Source: Flavobacteriales bacterium UBA1993 | Lineage (GTDB): Bacteria; Bacteroidota; Bacteroidia; Flavobacteriales_G; Salibacteraceae | Assembly: GCA_002336485.1 (NCBI GenBank) | Contig: DDCZ01000027.1 | Span: forward strand, 4,119-68,118 | Direction of reading: 5' to 3' | Length of the DNA stretch: 64,000 nt | Shown here: one piece after another, positions 51,384 through 61,127 of the stretch | Numbering within the stretch: position 1 is the stretch's first letter | How the letters are laid out: every line of letters starts with the position of its first letter | The notes under the pieces: generated by a model | Databases searched by the model: none | Told to the model about the DNA's origin: nothing | Seen by the model: only the letters and a program-made list of their open reading frames with translations | Position numbers and translations under genes: made by a program

Positions 51384-53921
51384 TTGAAAGCAATCCGGCA
51401 TACCGTTTCCACCCTTTTACTCCTTGCCTTTTGCCTCGTTTCATACGGGCAGAACACCATGGTTCGTGGAACGATATCGGACGACAACGGTTCGCCAATC
51501 AGTGAGGCTACCATAACTATTCCTGGCACCGACTATCACGCTACAACGCAGGATGATGGATCATATAGCCTTGAAATACCTTCAAATCGAGAAGTTCGTT
51601 TGGTGTTTCGACATGTTTCTTTCAGAACATATGAGAAGTTCATCACCGGCGGGCCAAATGAAACCATCGAAATGAGTCCGCGGCTAGTACCAGACGCCAT
51701 TATGGGGCAAGAATTTGTGGTTTCCGAAGAACGTTTGAGAGAGAAACCGATGCGCATCATTGAAGTTGGTGACGTAAGACTGAATCCGTCTGTTACAGGA
51801 AGTGTGGAGTCGCTCCTTGCGAGTCGGGCGCTTGGAGTCAGTTCAAACAATGAGCTCAGCTCACAATACTCCGTTCGGGGTGGGAATTTTGACGAAAACC
51901 TCATCTATGTAAACGGCATCTTGGTATATAGACCATTTTTGGTTCGCAGCGGACAACAGGAAGGATTGAGCTTTGTTAATGGTGATTTGGTGGAAGACAT
52001 TAGCTTTTCTTCTGGTGGTTTTGAGGCTAAGTATGGAGATAAAATGTCGAGTGTGCTTGACATCACCTATAAAAAACCGGAGAAATTTGCGGGCTCGGTT
52101 TCAGCAGGATTACTCGGCGCTAATGCCCACTTGGAAAACGCATCGGACAATGGACGATTCACACAGCTTCATGGATTTCGATATTATTCAAACCAATACA
52201 TCCTCGCCGGTTCTGATGTTCAGGGGTCTTATCGCCCGTTTTTCCTAGACTATCAGACCTATCTGACCTATGCACCAAACACTGAATGGGAATTTTCATT
52301 TCTTGGCAACTATTCTCAAAACAAGTATCAGTTCACTCCGGAAAACAGGCAATCTTCATTTGGAACCGTCAGTAGTTCCATTGGCATCAACGCCTTTTTT
52401 GATGGCCAAGAGGTAGACGATTACCGAACAGCATTTGGCGCCTTCACCACCACATGGAAGCCTCGCCATAATTGGAACATACGCTGGATCACCTCTGCAT
52501 TCCGATCTCAGGAAAGCGAGACATTCGACATTGAGGCCTCTTATCGATTATCAGAATTGGAAACGGACTTAAGCAAGGAGTCGTTCGGTGACGAGGCGTT
52601 TATTATCGGAACGGGCTCCTATCTCGACCATGCTCGAAACTATCTGGATGCGGTTGTAGTATCAACGGAACTACAGGGAGAAATCAAAACTAATGGTAAT
52701 GCTTGGCTCTGGGGGCTTCGATACCAAAGAGACGATATCAATGATGTGCTCAGTGAATGGAGCCTAATCGATTCGGTCGGATACAGCGTGCCATTTGACG
52801 GTGAAGAAGTAAATCTGCTTGAAACAATAAAATCGGTTAATCGAGTGGCCTCGAATCGAGCCATGGGTTACCTCCAGCGCGATTGGATGTTTGATCTGGA
52901 CACGAACGAACTATACGTTACCGTAGGCGGTCGGTTCAATTATTGGGATTTAAACAATCAAACAACCCTAAGTCCGCGCATCCAGCTTGCCTTTAAGCCC
53001 GATTGGGACAAGTTGACCAAGAAGGATGGCGAAACGAAATTTAAGCCGCGAGATTGGCTGTTTAGAGCTAGCTGGGGATATTACCATCAACCAGCGTTTT
53101 ACAGAGAAATGCGTGACCTGTTTGGAACAGTTAACCCCACCGTCCGGGCACAAACCTCCATTCATTATGTATTAGGAGCAGATCATAATTTTCGGATGTT
53201 AAAGCGCGAGTTTAAGTTTGTTGGAGAAGCCTATTACAAGCAGCTTCAAGACATCATTCCATATGAGCTGGACAACGTCCGAATTCGATACTACGCTGAA
53301 AACAACGCGAAGGGATACGCAACGGGATTAGATCTCAAGCTAAATGGTGAGTTCGTTAAGGGCATCGAATCATGGGCCAGTATCTCCGTAATGAAGACAA
53401 TGGAGGACATTGAGAACGATCAATACATGAGCTACACGTCACTTTTTGTGGATACAATTATTCATTCTCCTATTCGCTACGCACAAACGATTGACAGTGG
53501 ATTGATTTATCCAGGATACATCGCGCGCCCAACAGACCAACGCGTCAATTTTGCCTTAACGTTTCAAGACTACCTTCCTAAGTACGAGTTCATTCAGATG
53601 CACCTGAGTCTACTTTTTGGTTCAGGACTTCCAACCGGACCGCCTAGCTATACTCGATACAAGGATATCTTTAGAATGCCTCAATATCGCCGAGTAGACA
53701 TCGGCTTTAGCGCCCGATTAAAAGAGGAGGGTAAGAAGTCAAAGTATGCCGCAATGGACTATATAAAATCAGCATGGTTTAGCCTTGAAGTTTTCAATTT
53801 ACTAGATATAGACAACACGATTAGCTACTTGTGGATTAAAGATGCACGAAACGTTGAATACGGAGTACCTAACTACCTGACTGGAAGAAGAGTAAACGCA
53901 AAATTAGTAGTGAAATTTTGA
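51384..53921 (+). CDS. TonB-dependent outer-membrane receptor
   Basis: 845 residues from a TTG at 51384. Signal peptide, N-terminal carboxypeptidase-like domain (about 25-110, GTISDDNGSPISEATITIPG), a plug domain (about 125-230, SVRGGNFDENLIYVNGIL), and a 22-strand barrel ending RRVNAKLVVKF with the C-terminal Phe typical of outer-membrane barrels. It imports an iron chelate, vitamin or oligosaccharide by proton-motive force through TonB; no substrate is readable. Its stop overlaps the lipoprotein start in TTGA, so the two are coupled. Confidence 0.92.
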   Translation: MKAIRHTVSTLLLLAFCLVSYGQNTMVRGTISDDNGSPISEATITIPGTDYHATTQDDGSYSLEIPSNREVRLVFRHVSFRTYEKFITGGPNETIEMSPRLVPDAIMGQEFVVSEERLREKPMRIIEVGDVRLNPSVTGSVESLLASRALGVSSNNELSSQYSVRGGNFDENLIYVNGILVYRPFLVRSGQQEGLSFVNGDLVEDISFSSGGFEAKYGDKMSSVLDITYKKPEKFAGSVSAGLLGANAHLENASDNGRFTQLHGFRYYSNQYILAGSDVQGSYRPFFLDYQTYLTYAPNTEWEFSFLGNYSQNKYQFTPENRQSSFGTVSSSIGINAFFDGQEVDDYRTAFGAFTTTWKPRHNWNIRWITSAFRSQESETFDIEASYRLSELETDLSKESFGDEAFIIGTGSYLDHARNYLDAVVVSTELQGEIKTNGNAWLWGLRYQRDDINDVLSEWSLIDSVGYSVPFDGEEVNLLETIKSVNRVASNRAMGYLQRDWMFDLDTNELYVTVGGRFNYWDLNNQTTLSPRIQLAFKPDWDKLTKKDGETKFKPRDWLFRASWGYYHQPAFYREMRDLFGTVNPTVRAQTSIHYVLGADHNFRMLKREFKFVGEAYYKQLQDIIPYELDNVRIRYYAENNAKGYATGLDLKLNGEFVKGIESWASISVMKTMEDIENDQYMSYTSLFVDTIIHSPIRYAQTIDSGLIYPGYIARPTDQRVNFALTFQDYLPKYEFIQMHLSLLFGSGLPTGPPSYTRYKDIFRMPQYRRVDIGFSARLKEEGKKSKYAAMDYIKSAWFSLEVFNLLDIDNTISYLWIKDARNVEYGVPNYLTGRRVNAKLVVKF

Positions 53922-54718
53922 GCCGCATAATTTCAATATTACTGCTTTTCGTCCTGCTCATCTCATGCGAGAAAGATGGACCTATCCCCTCCTCATACCC
54001 TGCAAAAACGCTTCAAGACTATTATGATCTAAACGTCTCAGGAGATGTCTCAATCGACGTATGGATCCATGCGGGAAATCATCCTTCGTTTACAAACAGG
54101 GTTGCCGATGATCCAGTGCTCATCCGATTTTTCAGACCAGAAGAAGCGTCCAACATTACGCTCTTCATCAATGACTCCATTAAATTCCCAGATAGTCTTG
54201 CCCTTTATAGGCAGTCAAATCAGGAATTCGAAACAGAAGCCGGTGGACTTTTTGGAACCTTTAGGCTGTCATATCCAAAAAGCAACCATGCGAGATTGGT
54301 GCGCATTGGCATGAAACAAAACGATTCGATTCTAATTTCTGATCCAATCACAATAAGACCAAACGAGTTTTCTACCAATACCAAAAACGCAAGCAATGTG
54401 AGCGTCGAAACAACGGCGGATGGTCGAGCAAGTTTCGAATGGAATGGATCTTTCGATGGCGCAGGCAACAATTTAGTTATGCTGACGAATAGCGGCGGAT
54501 CTAGGTTTTGCGCGGTTGAAACAACAGATGGATCCTTCCTGTTCCACAATTTAAGAAATGTCGCAACCGACTTCACACCTGACCTTTACGACCCACGACT
54601 CAAGGAAGGTCAATCCTATACCCTTGAGATATTCATGACCGACAATGCGGGCTGGATGCGGAACTATCGTTCCGTTGATTTTAAGATGGACAGCACCACC
54701 ATCCAATCCTTTGATTGA
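53918..54718 (+). CDS. Lipoprotein coupled to the TonB receptor
   Basis: 266 residues from a TTG at 53918 that overlaps the receptor stop. Lipobox LLISC at residues 13-17. The mature protein is beta-rich with two probable sandwich halves and carries DTVIL-like strands but no motif I can name. Position directly after a TonB receptor suggests it is the surface lipoprotein partner of the receptor, as in DUF4249-type pairs. Closely follows lipB on the other side. Confidence 0.7.
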   Translation: MSRIISILLLFVLLISCEKDGPIPSSYPAKTLQDYYDLNVSGDVSIDVWIHAGNHPSFTNRVADDPVLIRFFRPEEASNITLFINDSIKFPDSLALYRQSNQEFETEAGGLFGTFRLSYPKSNHARLVRIGMKQNDSILISDPITIRPNEFSTNTKNASNVSVETTADGRASFEWNGSFDGAGNNLVMLTNSGGSRFCAVETTDGSFLFHNLRNVATDFTPDLYDPRLKEGQSYTLEIFMTDNAGWMRNYRSVDFKMDSTTIQSFD

Positions 54719-54735
54719 TCATATTTGCGCTGAAA

Positions 54736-55404
54736 ATGAACGATGCATTCAAAGTTATAGACCTCGGTAGAATGTCCTATGCGAAGGCGCTAGAAGAGCA
54801 AGAGCGTCACTTTAATGGCATTCTAGATAAAAAGCGCAACGGAATCCCTCATGATGATAATGTACTTCTTCTGGTTGAGCATGAGCCTGTGTATACATTG
54901 GGTAAGTCTGGAGACTTACAAAACCTGGTTAGCGATCCGAAACTTGTAGGCGCAGAATTTTACAAGACAACCCGTGGTGGTGATATCACTTATCATGGAC
55001 CAGGTCAAATAGTTGGCTATCCAATCTTTGATTTGGAGCAATTTGAAATGGGAGTAGGTAAGTATATCTGGAGCATTGAAGAGTCTATTTCAGACGTTAT
55101 TTCCGTTTTTGGATTAAAAGGAGAACGACTCTCTGATGCTAGCGGCGTCTGGCTGGATCCTGAGACAAAAAATGTACGGAAAATTTGTGCTATCGGGGTG
55201 AAAGCGAGCCGGTATGTGACTATGCACGGATTCGCATTTAACGTAAATACCAATCTTGAGTTCTACAATCACATTGTGCCCTGTGGCATTCAGGACAAAG
55301 GCGTAACGAGTCTCCAAAACGAATTAAAGGTAGAGCTAGACTTTGAAAAAATAAAGGCCTCCACAGTGGAAGCCTTTAAGAATCATTTTATACGGGTCAA
55401 CTAG
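54736..55404 (+). CDS. lipB: Octanoyltransferase LipB
   Basis: 222 residues from the ATG at 54736; a TTG frame from 54715 would add seven. Transfers octanoate from acyl carrier protein to the lipoyl domain of 2-oxoacid dehydrogenases. Motifs: LLVEHEPVYTLGKSGD, TRGGDITYHGPGQIVGYP, the catalytic Lys in GVKASRYVTMHG and catalytic Cys in IVPCGIQDKGVTSLQ. The 3' end holds one arm of the terminator of the convergent AsmA gene. lipA is not adjacent. Confidence 0.95.
   Translation: MNDAFKVIDLGRMSYAKALEEQERHFNGILDKKRNGIPHDDNVLLLVEHEPVYTLGKSGDLQNLVSDPKLVGAEFYKTTRGGDITYHGPGQIVGYPIFDLEQFEMGVGKYIWSIEESISDVISVFGLKGERLSDASGVWLDPETKNVRKICAIGVKASRYVTMHGFAFNVNTNLEFYNHIVPCGIQDKGVTSLQNELKVELDFEKIKASTVEAFKNHFIRVN
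55345..55377 (-). terminator. Terminator of the AsmA gene, inside lipB
   Basis: On the minus strand AAAGGCTTCCA, loop CTG, TGGAGGCCTTT (11 pairs including one G-U) is followed by ATTTTTTC. It lies wholly within the coding end of lipB. Confidence 0.8.
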
Positions 55405-55407
55405 TCG

Positions 55408-58173
55408 TTATCTGCCAAACTTCTTCAAGGCATCCTTGGCCTTCTTCTTGGCAGCGTCCTCGGCTTTTTTCTTCTCGGCATCTGCTTTCTTCTTCGCCTC
55501 GGCCTCAAGTCGCTTTTTCTCAGCATTGGCCTTCGCCTTAGCATCGTCCGCAGCTTTTCGTGCCGCAGCTTCCGCATCTTCCTTAGCCTTCTCCGCCTCT
55601 GCCCGTGCCTTTGCTTCAGCGTCGGCTTTCGCTTTATCAACCTCATCGCGCGCTTGATTTTCAAGCTCATCTTTCTTTTTATTGAGCTCATCCACGGCTT
55701 GACCCTTAAGATCATCGGCGGCCGACCCCGCAGTGGTTCCAGCCATTCTAGGTATCACAGTTGGGTCTTCGCTTGTTCCTTTTATATCCAAGTCAACCTT
55801 GACTCTTTCTGGAAGCGCTGCATTCACGCCGGCAGCTGACCCAGCCTTTGACAACAATCCACCAATGGCGGCAGAGGCCGCGCCACCCATCAACTTGGTT
55901 GGTATATCTAAGGCCAGCACGTAGTCAAGCGTACCATCAAAACCATGGCTTCCGCTGAAGTTGGCAGGTATCTCTTTTCCAATCGTGTAGTCTACTGGAT
56001 CTACTTCCACCCGACCATTCTTAAACTTGAAGCTTACGTTCACATTGTCAAGTTTCATCTTCTTCAAACCATCGTACTTGACAGCGTCAGCTGCTTTTGC
56101 AAGCACTTTCGGGTTTTTTAAACTCACATTGTGTGTGGTTAGTTTTCCTTTACCATCCAACGTGTTTAGAGCCGGCTCCATATTCTGATCCAATTTGCCT
56201 TGCATTTTCACTTGTGAAGAGAACGCGCCAGTGGCATTTTCCATAATTGGGGCCATTTTCTGGACAATTTCTAGATACTCGTATGTGGTTGGAACATCCC
56301 ATCGTGAAATAAGCATATCCACATTAAAATCTGGAACCACTGGATTGATAGTAGAATACAAACCACTAATATTCAAGCTACCCTCGAGCATTTTCATGGT
56401 CAACTGACGCATATCGAGCGTTTGATCTTTCATCACTACCTCTCCATTCACATCCGTAATGGTAAGATTATCGTATATCAAGGTCTTGATTTCGGTGTTA
56501 AGCTTAAAATCGAATCCTGCTGGAATTTCAGCAACACCAGCAGCCTCAGGTTCTTCGGTCGATTCTGTTTCCTCCGAAGCGGCTTCTTCCTCACCCATAA
56601 ACTCATTGATATTCATGTAATTGGATCGGAATAAAAACCCACCCATTAAGGGTACATCTGCGACGTACCATTCTACAATATTGTCCACATGTCCTGTAAG
56701 TTGTATGTCTGACTCACCAACGTTCATCTTGAATTCTTTCAACAGCGCTGTTGAAGGCGTAAAAGACAACGAACACACTTCTATAATGGTTTCGTAAGGC
56801 ATCTCGGGGTCTTTGTAATCAAAATTGCTCAGCACCAACATACCGCCCGCATGAAAGTCAGCGTAACGTTCTTCATCTATTGCGCTTTGATTTCCTTTAA
56901 GCTGTATGTCGCTTATCACTTTTCCAGTAATGCTTTGACCCTCTTCCAATGGGATTACATCGGCCAAAGAGGCCAAATCTAAATTCATGTCGATGTTGGC
57001 ATCGATAAACGGATCTGAAATCGGAGTACGCATGTGTACCATCATGTCGACCGGATTATTCGCCAACTCCACATGAAATGTATTTAAGTCAATGACCGTG
57101 TTGTCGTCTGACCCACCTGGATTCTTTACGTGTAAATCGATCGCGATGTTCTCAGCCGCCTTTGGCAGGTCGGGATAGTGAAACATCGCATCATCAACCG
57201 TCAGATCGATCGCAAATGAAGGGAGTTGATCGCCGATCATGCGTCCTTTAGCCATTCCGCTTAAGGCCAAATTTCCATTTGTTTCAATGTCTTCAAAATC
57301 CGTTAAAAAGATGGCTGGGACAAGAGATAGTAAGCTTTTAAAAGAAGTCTCCTTTGTCGCGAAAGTCATGTCTAAATCAATCGGATCGCCATCCTCAGCC
57401 GGCATCGCAACCGAACCATCAAATCCAAGGTGAAGCGCGTTGAGCTTCAGATAGTTCTCGACAAACTCAAATTTCATATTTGGCATGTTCATATTCATGT
57501 CAAACTTCATATCAAGTGTCGTGTGGTTCAGATATGGAACACCGTCCATTTTAAATGTTATGCCGTCCGCGTCGGTCATTGTTTCGAGAAGAAAATCATC
57601 TTGGGTAAAATCTCCACTTCCCTCATGTGTGAAGTTTTCGAGATGCGCATACATACCCGCTGAACGATCGTCGTATACAATCTCTGCATTCCGAATAAAG
57701 TATTCACTCAACCCGATACTAAAGCCTCCGCCTTCTGATTCTGGGGCTTCTTCCACCTCTGGTTCTGACTCCTTACCCTCTTTGGCGATATCGTAATTAG
57801 CGGTGCCGTCTGCAAGAACGATAACATGAAGATTTGGAGTTTCCAGTCCGACAGAGTTGATCTGGATTTTTTCGCCATTGATCACGCTCATTAAGTCAAG
57901 GCTCAATTTCAGCGCTTCAATATCAGCCAGCTTCACACCCTCAAAAGGAGCGTGGCCGGTAACTACAATAGCCTCAATGGTCAATGTGAAATCCGGGAAA
58001 CTTTCGAAAAGTGACAATCCAATATCCCCGAATTCCAATGTTGCATTGATATTCTTATTGGCTTCAGTTTCCACCAATTTGATGATGTCATCCTTGAAAA
58101 CTATCGGTAGCACAATTGCAGCGCCAATAATCAAGACCACTACCACTAAAATGCCGATGAGTACCTTCTTCAT
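55408..58173 (-). CDS. AsmA-family envelope protein with charged coiled-coil tail
   Basis: 921 residues from the ATG at 58173; a start at 58197 would put charged residues before the N-terminal helix. One N-terminal membrane helix (about 3-26), a long AsmA-type region of beta strands up to about 840 (AsmA_2/DUF3971 pattern with repeats such as GKVISDIQLKGN and GHVDNI), then about 80 residues of Ala/Lys/Glu-rich coiled coil ending KKKAKDALKKFGR. AsmA proteins bridge the two membranes and carry phospholipids outward. The tail resembles TolA's domain II and may reach the peptidoglycan. Read through from the upstream lipoprotein gene is blocked by a terminator. Confidence 0.85.
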   Translation of the reverse strand: MKKVLIGILVVVVLIIGAAIVLPIVFKDDIIKLVETEANKNINATLEFGDIGLSLFESFPDFTLTIEAIVVTGHAPFEGVKLADIEALKLSLDLMSVINGEKIQINSVGLETPNLHVIVLADGTANYDIAKEGKESEPEVEEAPESEGGGFSIGLSEYFIRNAEIVYDDRSAGMYAHLENFTHEGSGDFTQDDFLLETMTDADGITFKMDGVPYLNHTTLDMKFDMNMNMPNMKFEFVENYLKLNALHLGFDGSVAMPAEDGDPIDLDMTFATKETSFKSLLSLVPAIFLTDFEDIETNGNLALSGMAKGRMIGDQLPSFAIDLTVDDAMFHYPDLPKAAENIAIDLHVKNPGGSDDNTVIDLNTFHVELANNPVDMMVHMRTPISDPFIDANIDMNLDLASLADVIPLEEGQSITGKVISDIQLKGNQSAIDEERYADFHAGGMLVLSNFDYKDPEMPYETIIEVCSLSFTPSTALLKEFKMNVGESDIQLTGHVDNIVEWYVADVPLMGGFLFRSNYMNINEFMGEEEAASEETESTEEPEAAGVAEIPAGFDFKLNTEIKTLIYDNLTITDVNGEVVMKDQTLDMRQLTMKMLEGSLNISGLYSTINPVVPDFNVDMLISRWDVPTTYEYLEIVQKMAPIMENATGAFSSQVKMQGKLDQNMEPALNTLDGKGKLTTHNVSLKNPKVLAKAADAVKYDGLKKMKLDNVNVSFKFKNGRVEVDPVDYTIGKEIPANFSGSHGFDGTLDYVLALDIPTKLMGGAASAAIGGLLSKAGSAAGVNAALPERVKVDLDIKGTSEDPTVIPRMAGTTAGSAADDLKGQAVDELNKKKDELENQARDEVDKAKADAEAKARAEAEKAKEDAEAAARKAADDAKAKANAEKKRLEAEAKKKADAEKKKAEDAAKKKAKDALKKFGR

Positions 58174-58285
58174 AATACGTATATAATTGAGGGTCAAACG
58201 TACACAGAATGGTTGATAATTCGTGGCATCTGAAAGCAGAAAAGGACAATGATATCAATGGAGGTATCGGAAAAAAACAACGCAT

Positions 58286-58313
58286 AAAAAAAGCCCCCAA
58301 TATTGGGAGCTTT
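58286..58313 (-). terminator. Terminator between the second paralogous lipoprotein and the AsmA gene
   Basis: AAAGCCCCCAA (58290-58300) pairs with TTGGGAGCTTT (58303-58313), 10 of 11 pairs, loop TA. On the minus strand it is followed by seven T. It ends the lipoprotein transcript and separates it from the AsmA gene. Confidence 0.85.
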
Positions 58314-58332
58314 TCTAAAGTCAAGTGATTGA

Positions 58333-59193
58333 TTAAGACGTCAAGGCAGCCTTTAAGGCCATCAACTTATTCTCAAGCTCAGTCAGGTCTTCCGACGTAA
58401 TCGACTCTACACTGGCGAAACCAGCGTAAAACATCATAATTTCTTCTACGTGATCAACCACCTCGTCATCCAATTCAGTTTCAATCTCGCTGAGGACATT
58501 CATCAAGTTACTTGCGTGTACTTTCTGCTCGTATATGCCTTGAAAGATTGGACGGTTCACCTCGCTCAACGCTTCATCTTTTACAATTCCAGTAGCAATG
58601 AGCTGTGTCTCAACCCAGCTACCAACAAATATTTCAGTAGCATTTACAAATCGTTCGTTGTCCACCATGTATTGATCCATAGCGTTGAATGCCTCATCCA
58701 TCATCTTCACGAATTTTTCTTCGTTGGATGTATTCTCTTCAAAGTTGGAGCTAATCGTGCGTTCGAAAACTTCACCCGCCCCAAGCTCTCCAGCTAAGGC
58801 GCGACATGTCGCATAATACTCAAGCGTCTGTTGGTTTTGATGCTCATAGGCCATAAATCCCATATCCGTAATGTACATCCCGTAACCATATGCCTTAGCG
58901 GACATAGTGCTGAGGTTTTTACTGTCTTCGGTGGGTGTTAAGTTCACACCTTCCATTGCCACATTCACACCAGACATTAGATTAAATGTCTCAAGCGGAC
59001 TTGGCAGGTTCGCAATCATGGTATGGAATTTAAAATCGGCCATATCATTGATTTCAGATCCTGACTCTTCTTCAACCGCAACCTCTTCCGCTGCCTCGAC
59101 CGCTTCTTCTGTGTGCGACTCCGTTGATTCACTTCCTCCACATGCGCCTAATGTTAAAGCGATTGCTAATAATGGAATGTATTTCATTTTCAT
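58333..59193 (-). CDS. Lipoprotein of an unnamed family, paralogue of 16633-17550
   Basis: 286 residues (284 from the second Met at 59187), lipobox LTLGAC at residues 14-19, acidic linker, then an all-helical domain. The motif order NLPSPLET, GMYITDMGF, TCRALAGELG and FVGSWVETQL matches the lipoprotein at 16633, establishing a two-member family in this window. The C-terminal half is helical with conserved Glu/Asp. Function unknown. A candidate TAnnTTTG promoter lies just upstream and a terminator just after, so it is a single gene. Confidence 0.75.
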   Translation of the reverse strand: MKMKYIPLLAIALTLGACGGSESTESHTEEAVEAAEEVAVEEESGSEINDMADFKFHTMIANLPSPLETFNLMSGVNVAMEGVNLTPTEDSKNLSTMSAKAYGYGMYITDMGFMAYEHQNQQTLEYYATCRALAGELGAGEVFERTISSNFEENTSNEEKFVKMMDEAFNAMDQYMVDNERFVNATEIFVGSWVETQLIATGIVKDEALSEVNRPIFQGIYEQKVHASNLMNVLSEIETELDDEVVDHVEEIMMFYAGFASVESITSEDLTELENKLMALKAALTS

Positions 59194-59212
59194 AAATGTG
59201 TGGCTTTGCGAA

Positions 59213-59220
59213 CAAATATA
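59213..59220 (-). promoter_or_regulatory. Candidate -7 box for the second lipoprotein
   Basis: Minus-strand TATATTTG matches TAnnTTTG and ends 20 bp before the start. A TTTG at about 10 bp further upstream is too close to be the -33 element, so only half of the promoter is supported. Confidence 0.4.
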
Positions 59221-59315
59221 TAGATGTGATCAAATGCAGGCTTGATTTTTTCCTGTATTCCGCTTAAATCTTCAAGATGGCTTAAAAGCCCCATCGGAAT
59301 GACAAGAATTATTTT

Positions 59316-59331
59316 TTACCCAAATGACTAA
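59316..59331. promoter_or_regulatory. Degenerate TetR operator-like site
   Basis: TTACCCAAATGACTAA shares 13 of 16 bases with the palindrome at 59377-59392, which lies 61 bp downstream (about six helical turns). Second half imperfect. Confidence 0.4.
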
Positions 59332-59376
59332 ACTTTTTCAATGGCGTGTTGTTTTTAGTCTTAGAATTGCACTTTG

Positions 59377-59392
59377 TTACCCAAACGGGTAA
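59377..59392. promoter_or_regulatory. Palindromic operator candidate for the TetR regulator
   Basis: TTACCC-AAAC-GGGTAA lies 4 bp before the TetR start codon and just downstream of a CACTTTG that could be part of a -7 box. Placement fits autorepression of the TetR-RND operon. Confidence 0.6.
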
Positions 59393-59396
59393 AACC

Positions 59397-59999
59397 ATGA
59401 CAACAGAAGACAAAATAATAGAGGCGGCTGAAACTGAAATGCTTGAATGCGGTTACGATGCCGCTCGAATGCGCAGTATTGCTGAAAAGGCTGAGATCAA
59501 CAAAGGGCTACTCCACTATTACTTTAAGAGTAAGGAAGCGCTTTTGACGCGTGTATTTCAAAAAACGTTCAGTGAAATTTTCAAAACATTGGGCGAAGTT
59601 TTTGAATCCGATAAACCATTCTTCGAGAAGATTGAATTGGCGGTAAATCAATACTCAAACTTCTTAATTCGTCACCCTCGCCTCCCTCTTTTCATAATAT
59701 CTGAAATGAATCGTGATCCAGCCAAGCATAGGGCTCGAATGAAAAAGGCAGGCGTAAACCCACCCTTTGGTGGTTTACTAAAGGAACTCGAAGAAGGTAA
59801 AAAGAAGGGACTTGTGCGAAAGGATTTAAAGGCCGAGCATGTTGTTCTAAACATGATTGGACTCATCATGTTTCCCATTATTGCTAAACCCATGGTCATG
59901 TTTATGAATGATCTGAATTTGGCTGACTATAAACAACTATTACACGATCGAAAAAAGATCGTATCCGAAATATTAATCAACGACATTAAAGCCAAATAA
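59397..59999 (+). CDS. TetR-family regulator of the efflux operon
   Basis: 200 residues from the ATG at 59397 (the frame extends 17 codons upstream but those overlap the operator). DNA-binding HTH at about 9-50: IIEAAETEMLECGYDAARMR followed by IAEKAEINKGLLHYYFKSKE, the standard TetR pattern. The C-terminal ligand domain (about 60-200) is helical. It should repress its own operon and release DNA on binding an effector, probably a compound the pump exports. The adaptor gene begins 3 bp after its stop. Confidence 0.9.
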   Translation: MTTEDKIIEAAETEMLECGYDAARMRSIAEKAEINKGLLHYYFKSKEALLTRVFQKTFSEIFKTLGEVFESDKPFFEKIELAVNQYSNFLIRHPRLPLFIISEMNRDPAKHRARMKKAGVNPPFGGLLKELEEGKKKGLVRKDLKAEHVVLNMIGLIMFPIIAKPMVMFMNDLNLADYKQLLHDRKKIVSEILINDIKAK

Positions 60000-60002
60000 G
60001 AT

Positions 60003-61121
60003 ATGGATTTCATGAAACGAAGATGGGCAGTTGGCGCTGCCATCGCGATACTCGCACTGGGTGTTCTTCTCAACAAAACCTTAGCGGGAATGAAGGAACC
60101 ACCAAAGGAAGACCCACCGAAGTCAATGATCGCGCCCGTTGCCGTGGCTGCGGTTGAGAACATTCCTCAGCAGGCGCTTATCGCATTTAGCGGAAGACTC
60201 ATGTCTCAACAAAAGATTGATGTTTTCACTGAAGTAAACGGACGCCTCTTGCAAGGTGCAAAAGCATTTAAAGATGGTACCTCATTTAAGAGAGGAGAAG
60301 TATTGCTCAAACTTGACGATACGGATACGCGGTATTCAATCGTTGCGAATAGGAGCAATTTTCAGAGCGTGCTCACTGGTCTACTTCCCGACTTAAAAAT
60401 CGATTATGAAGACGGGTTCGATAAATGGAGAGTCTACTTGGCCTCGTTTGATGCGTCAACTTCAATTCCAGATTTGCCGGACGTTACCAATGAGAAAGAA
60501 AAGAACTTTCTCGTTGCGCGAAAGGTCTACAATCAATACTACGCCATCAAAAGCCAAGAGGCCCAACTGAAAAAATTCACCATCGCTGCTCCATTTGACG
60601 GTATTGTGAGCCAGGCAAATGTCAATCCTAATACAATTATTCGCGCTGGTCAGCGTGTTGGGGTTTTTGTGGATCCAATCAACTATGAACTCGAAGCTGG
60701 CATCAGTGTTCGCGACATATCCAAAATACGTGTAGGGAACACAGCCACGGTCTTGTCTTCAGAACTTCAGGGCGAATGGCAAGGGAAAATATCACGCATC
60801 AGTGAAATTGTAGATGCCAACACCCAAACAGTGAAAGTCTATCTCGAAGTAAGCGGGAGTAAACTGTACGAGGGCGTGTATCTGAATGGATCAATTAACG
60901 GTGTACCTCTAGATTCCGCAGCACGTATTCCTAGGTTTTTGGTTGTGAATGGTTCACAGGTTTACACTGTTCAAAGCAACAAGCTCAAACTGCTCGATGT
61001 AAACGTCATTCACGAAAGCAACGATGTAATGGTTGTGAAAGGATTAGAGGACGGAACCGTGCTTGTCAACCAGGTTGTTCCAGGAGCTTTTGACGGGATG
61101 GAAGTTGAAATCATTGAATAA
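60003..61121 (+). CDS. RND efflux periplasmic adaptor (membrane fusion protein)
   Basis: 372 residues. N-terminal helix (about 11-28) then the barrel-sandwich start FSGRLMSQQKIDVFTEVNGR, the lipoyl half motif FKRGEVLLKLDDTDTRYSI, a short helical hairpin (about 110-190), the second half IAAPFDGIVSQANVNPNTII and a beta-barrel domain near 230. It connects an inner-membrane RND pump to an outer-membrane channel. The helical hairpin is short, typical of Bacteroidota adaptors. Spaced 3 bp from TetR and 6 bp from the permease gene. Confidence 0.92.
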   Translation: MDFMKRRWAVGAAIAILALGVLLNKTLAGMKEPPKEDPPKSMIAPVAVAAVENIPQQALIAFSGRLMSQQKIDVFTEVNGRLLQGAKAFKDGTSFKRGEVLLKLDDTDTRYSIVANRSNFQSVLTGLLPDLKIDYEDGFDKWRVYLASFDASTSIPDLPDVTNEKEKNFLVARKVYNQYYAIKSQEAQLKKFTIAAPFDGIVSQANVNPNTIIRAGQRVGVFVDPINYELEAGISVRDISKIRVGNTATVLSSELQGEWQGKISRISEIVDANTQTVKVYLEVSGSKLYEGVYLNGSINGVPLDSAARIPRFLVVNGSQVYTVQSNKLKLLDVNVIHESNDVMVVKGLEDGTVLVNQVVPGAFDGMEVEIIE

Positions 61122-61127
61122 GGAAGC

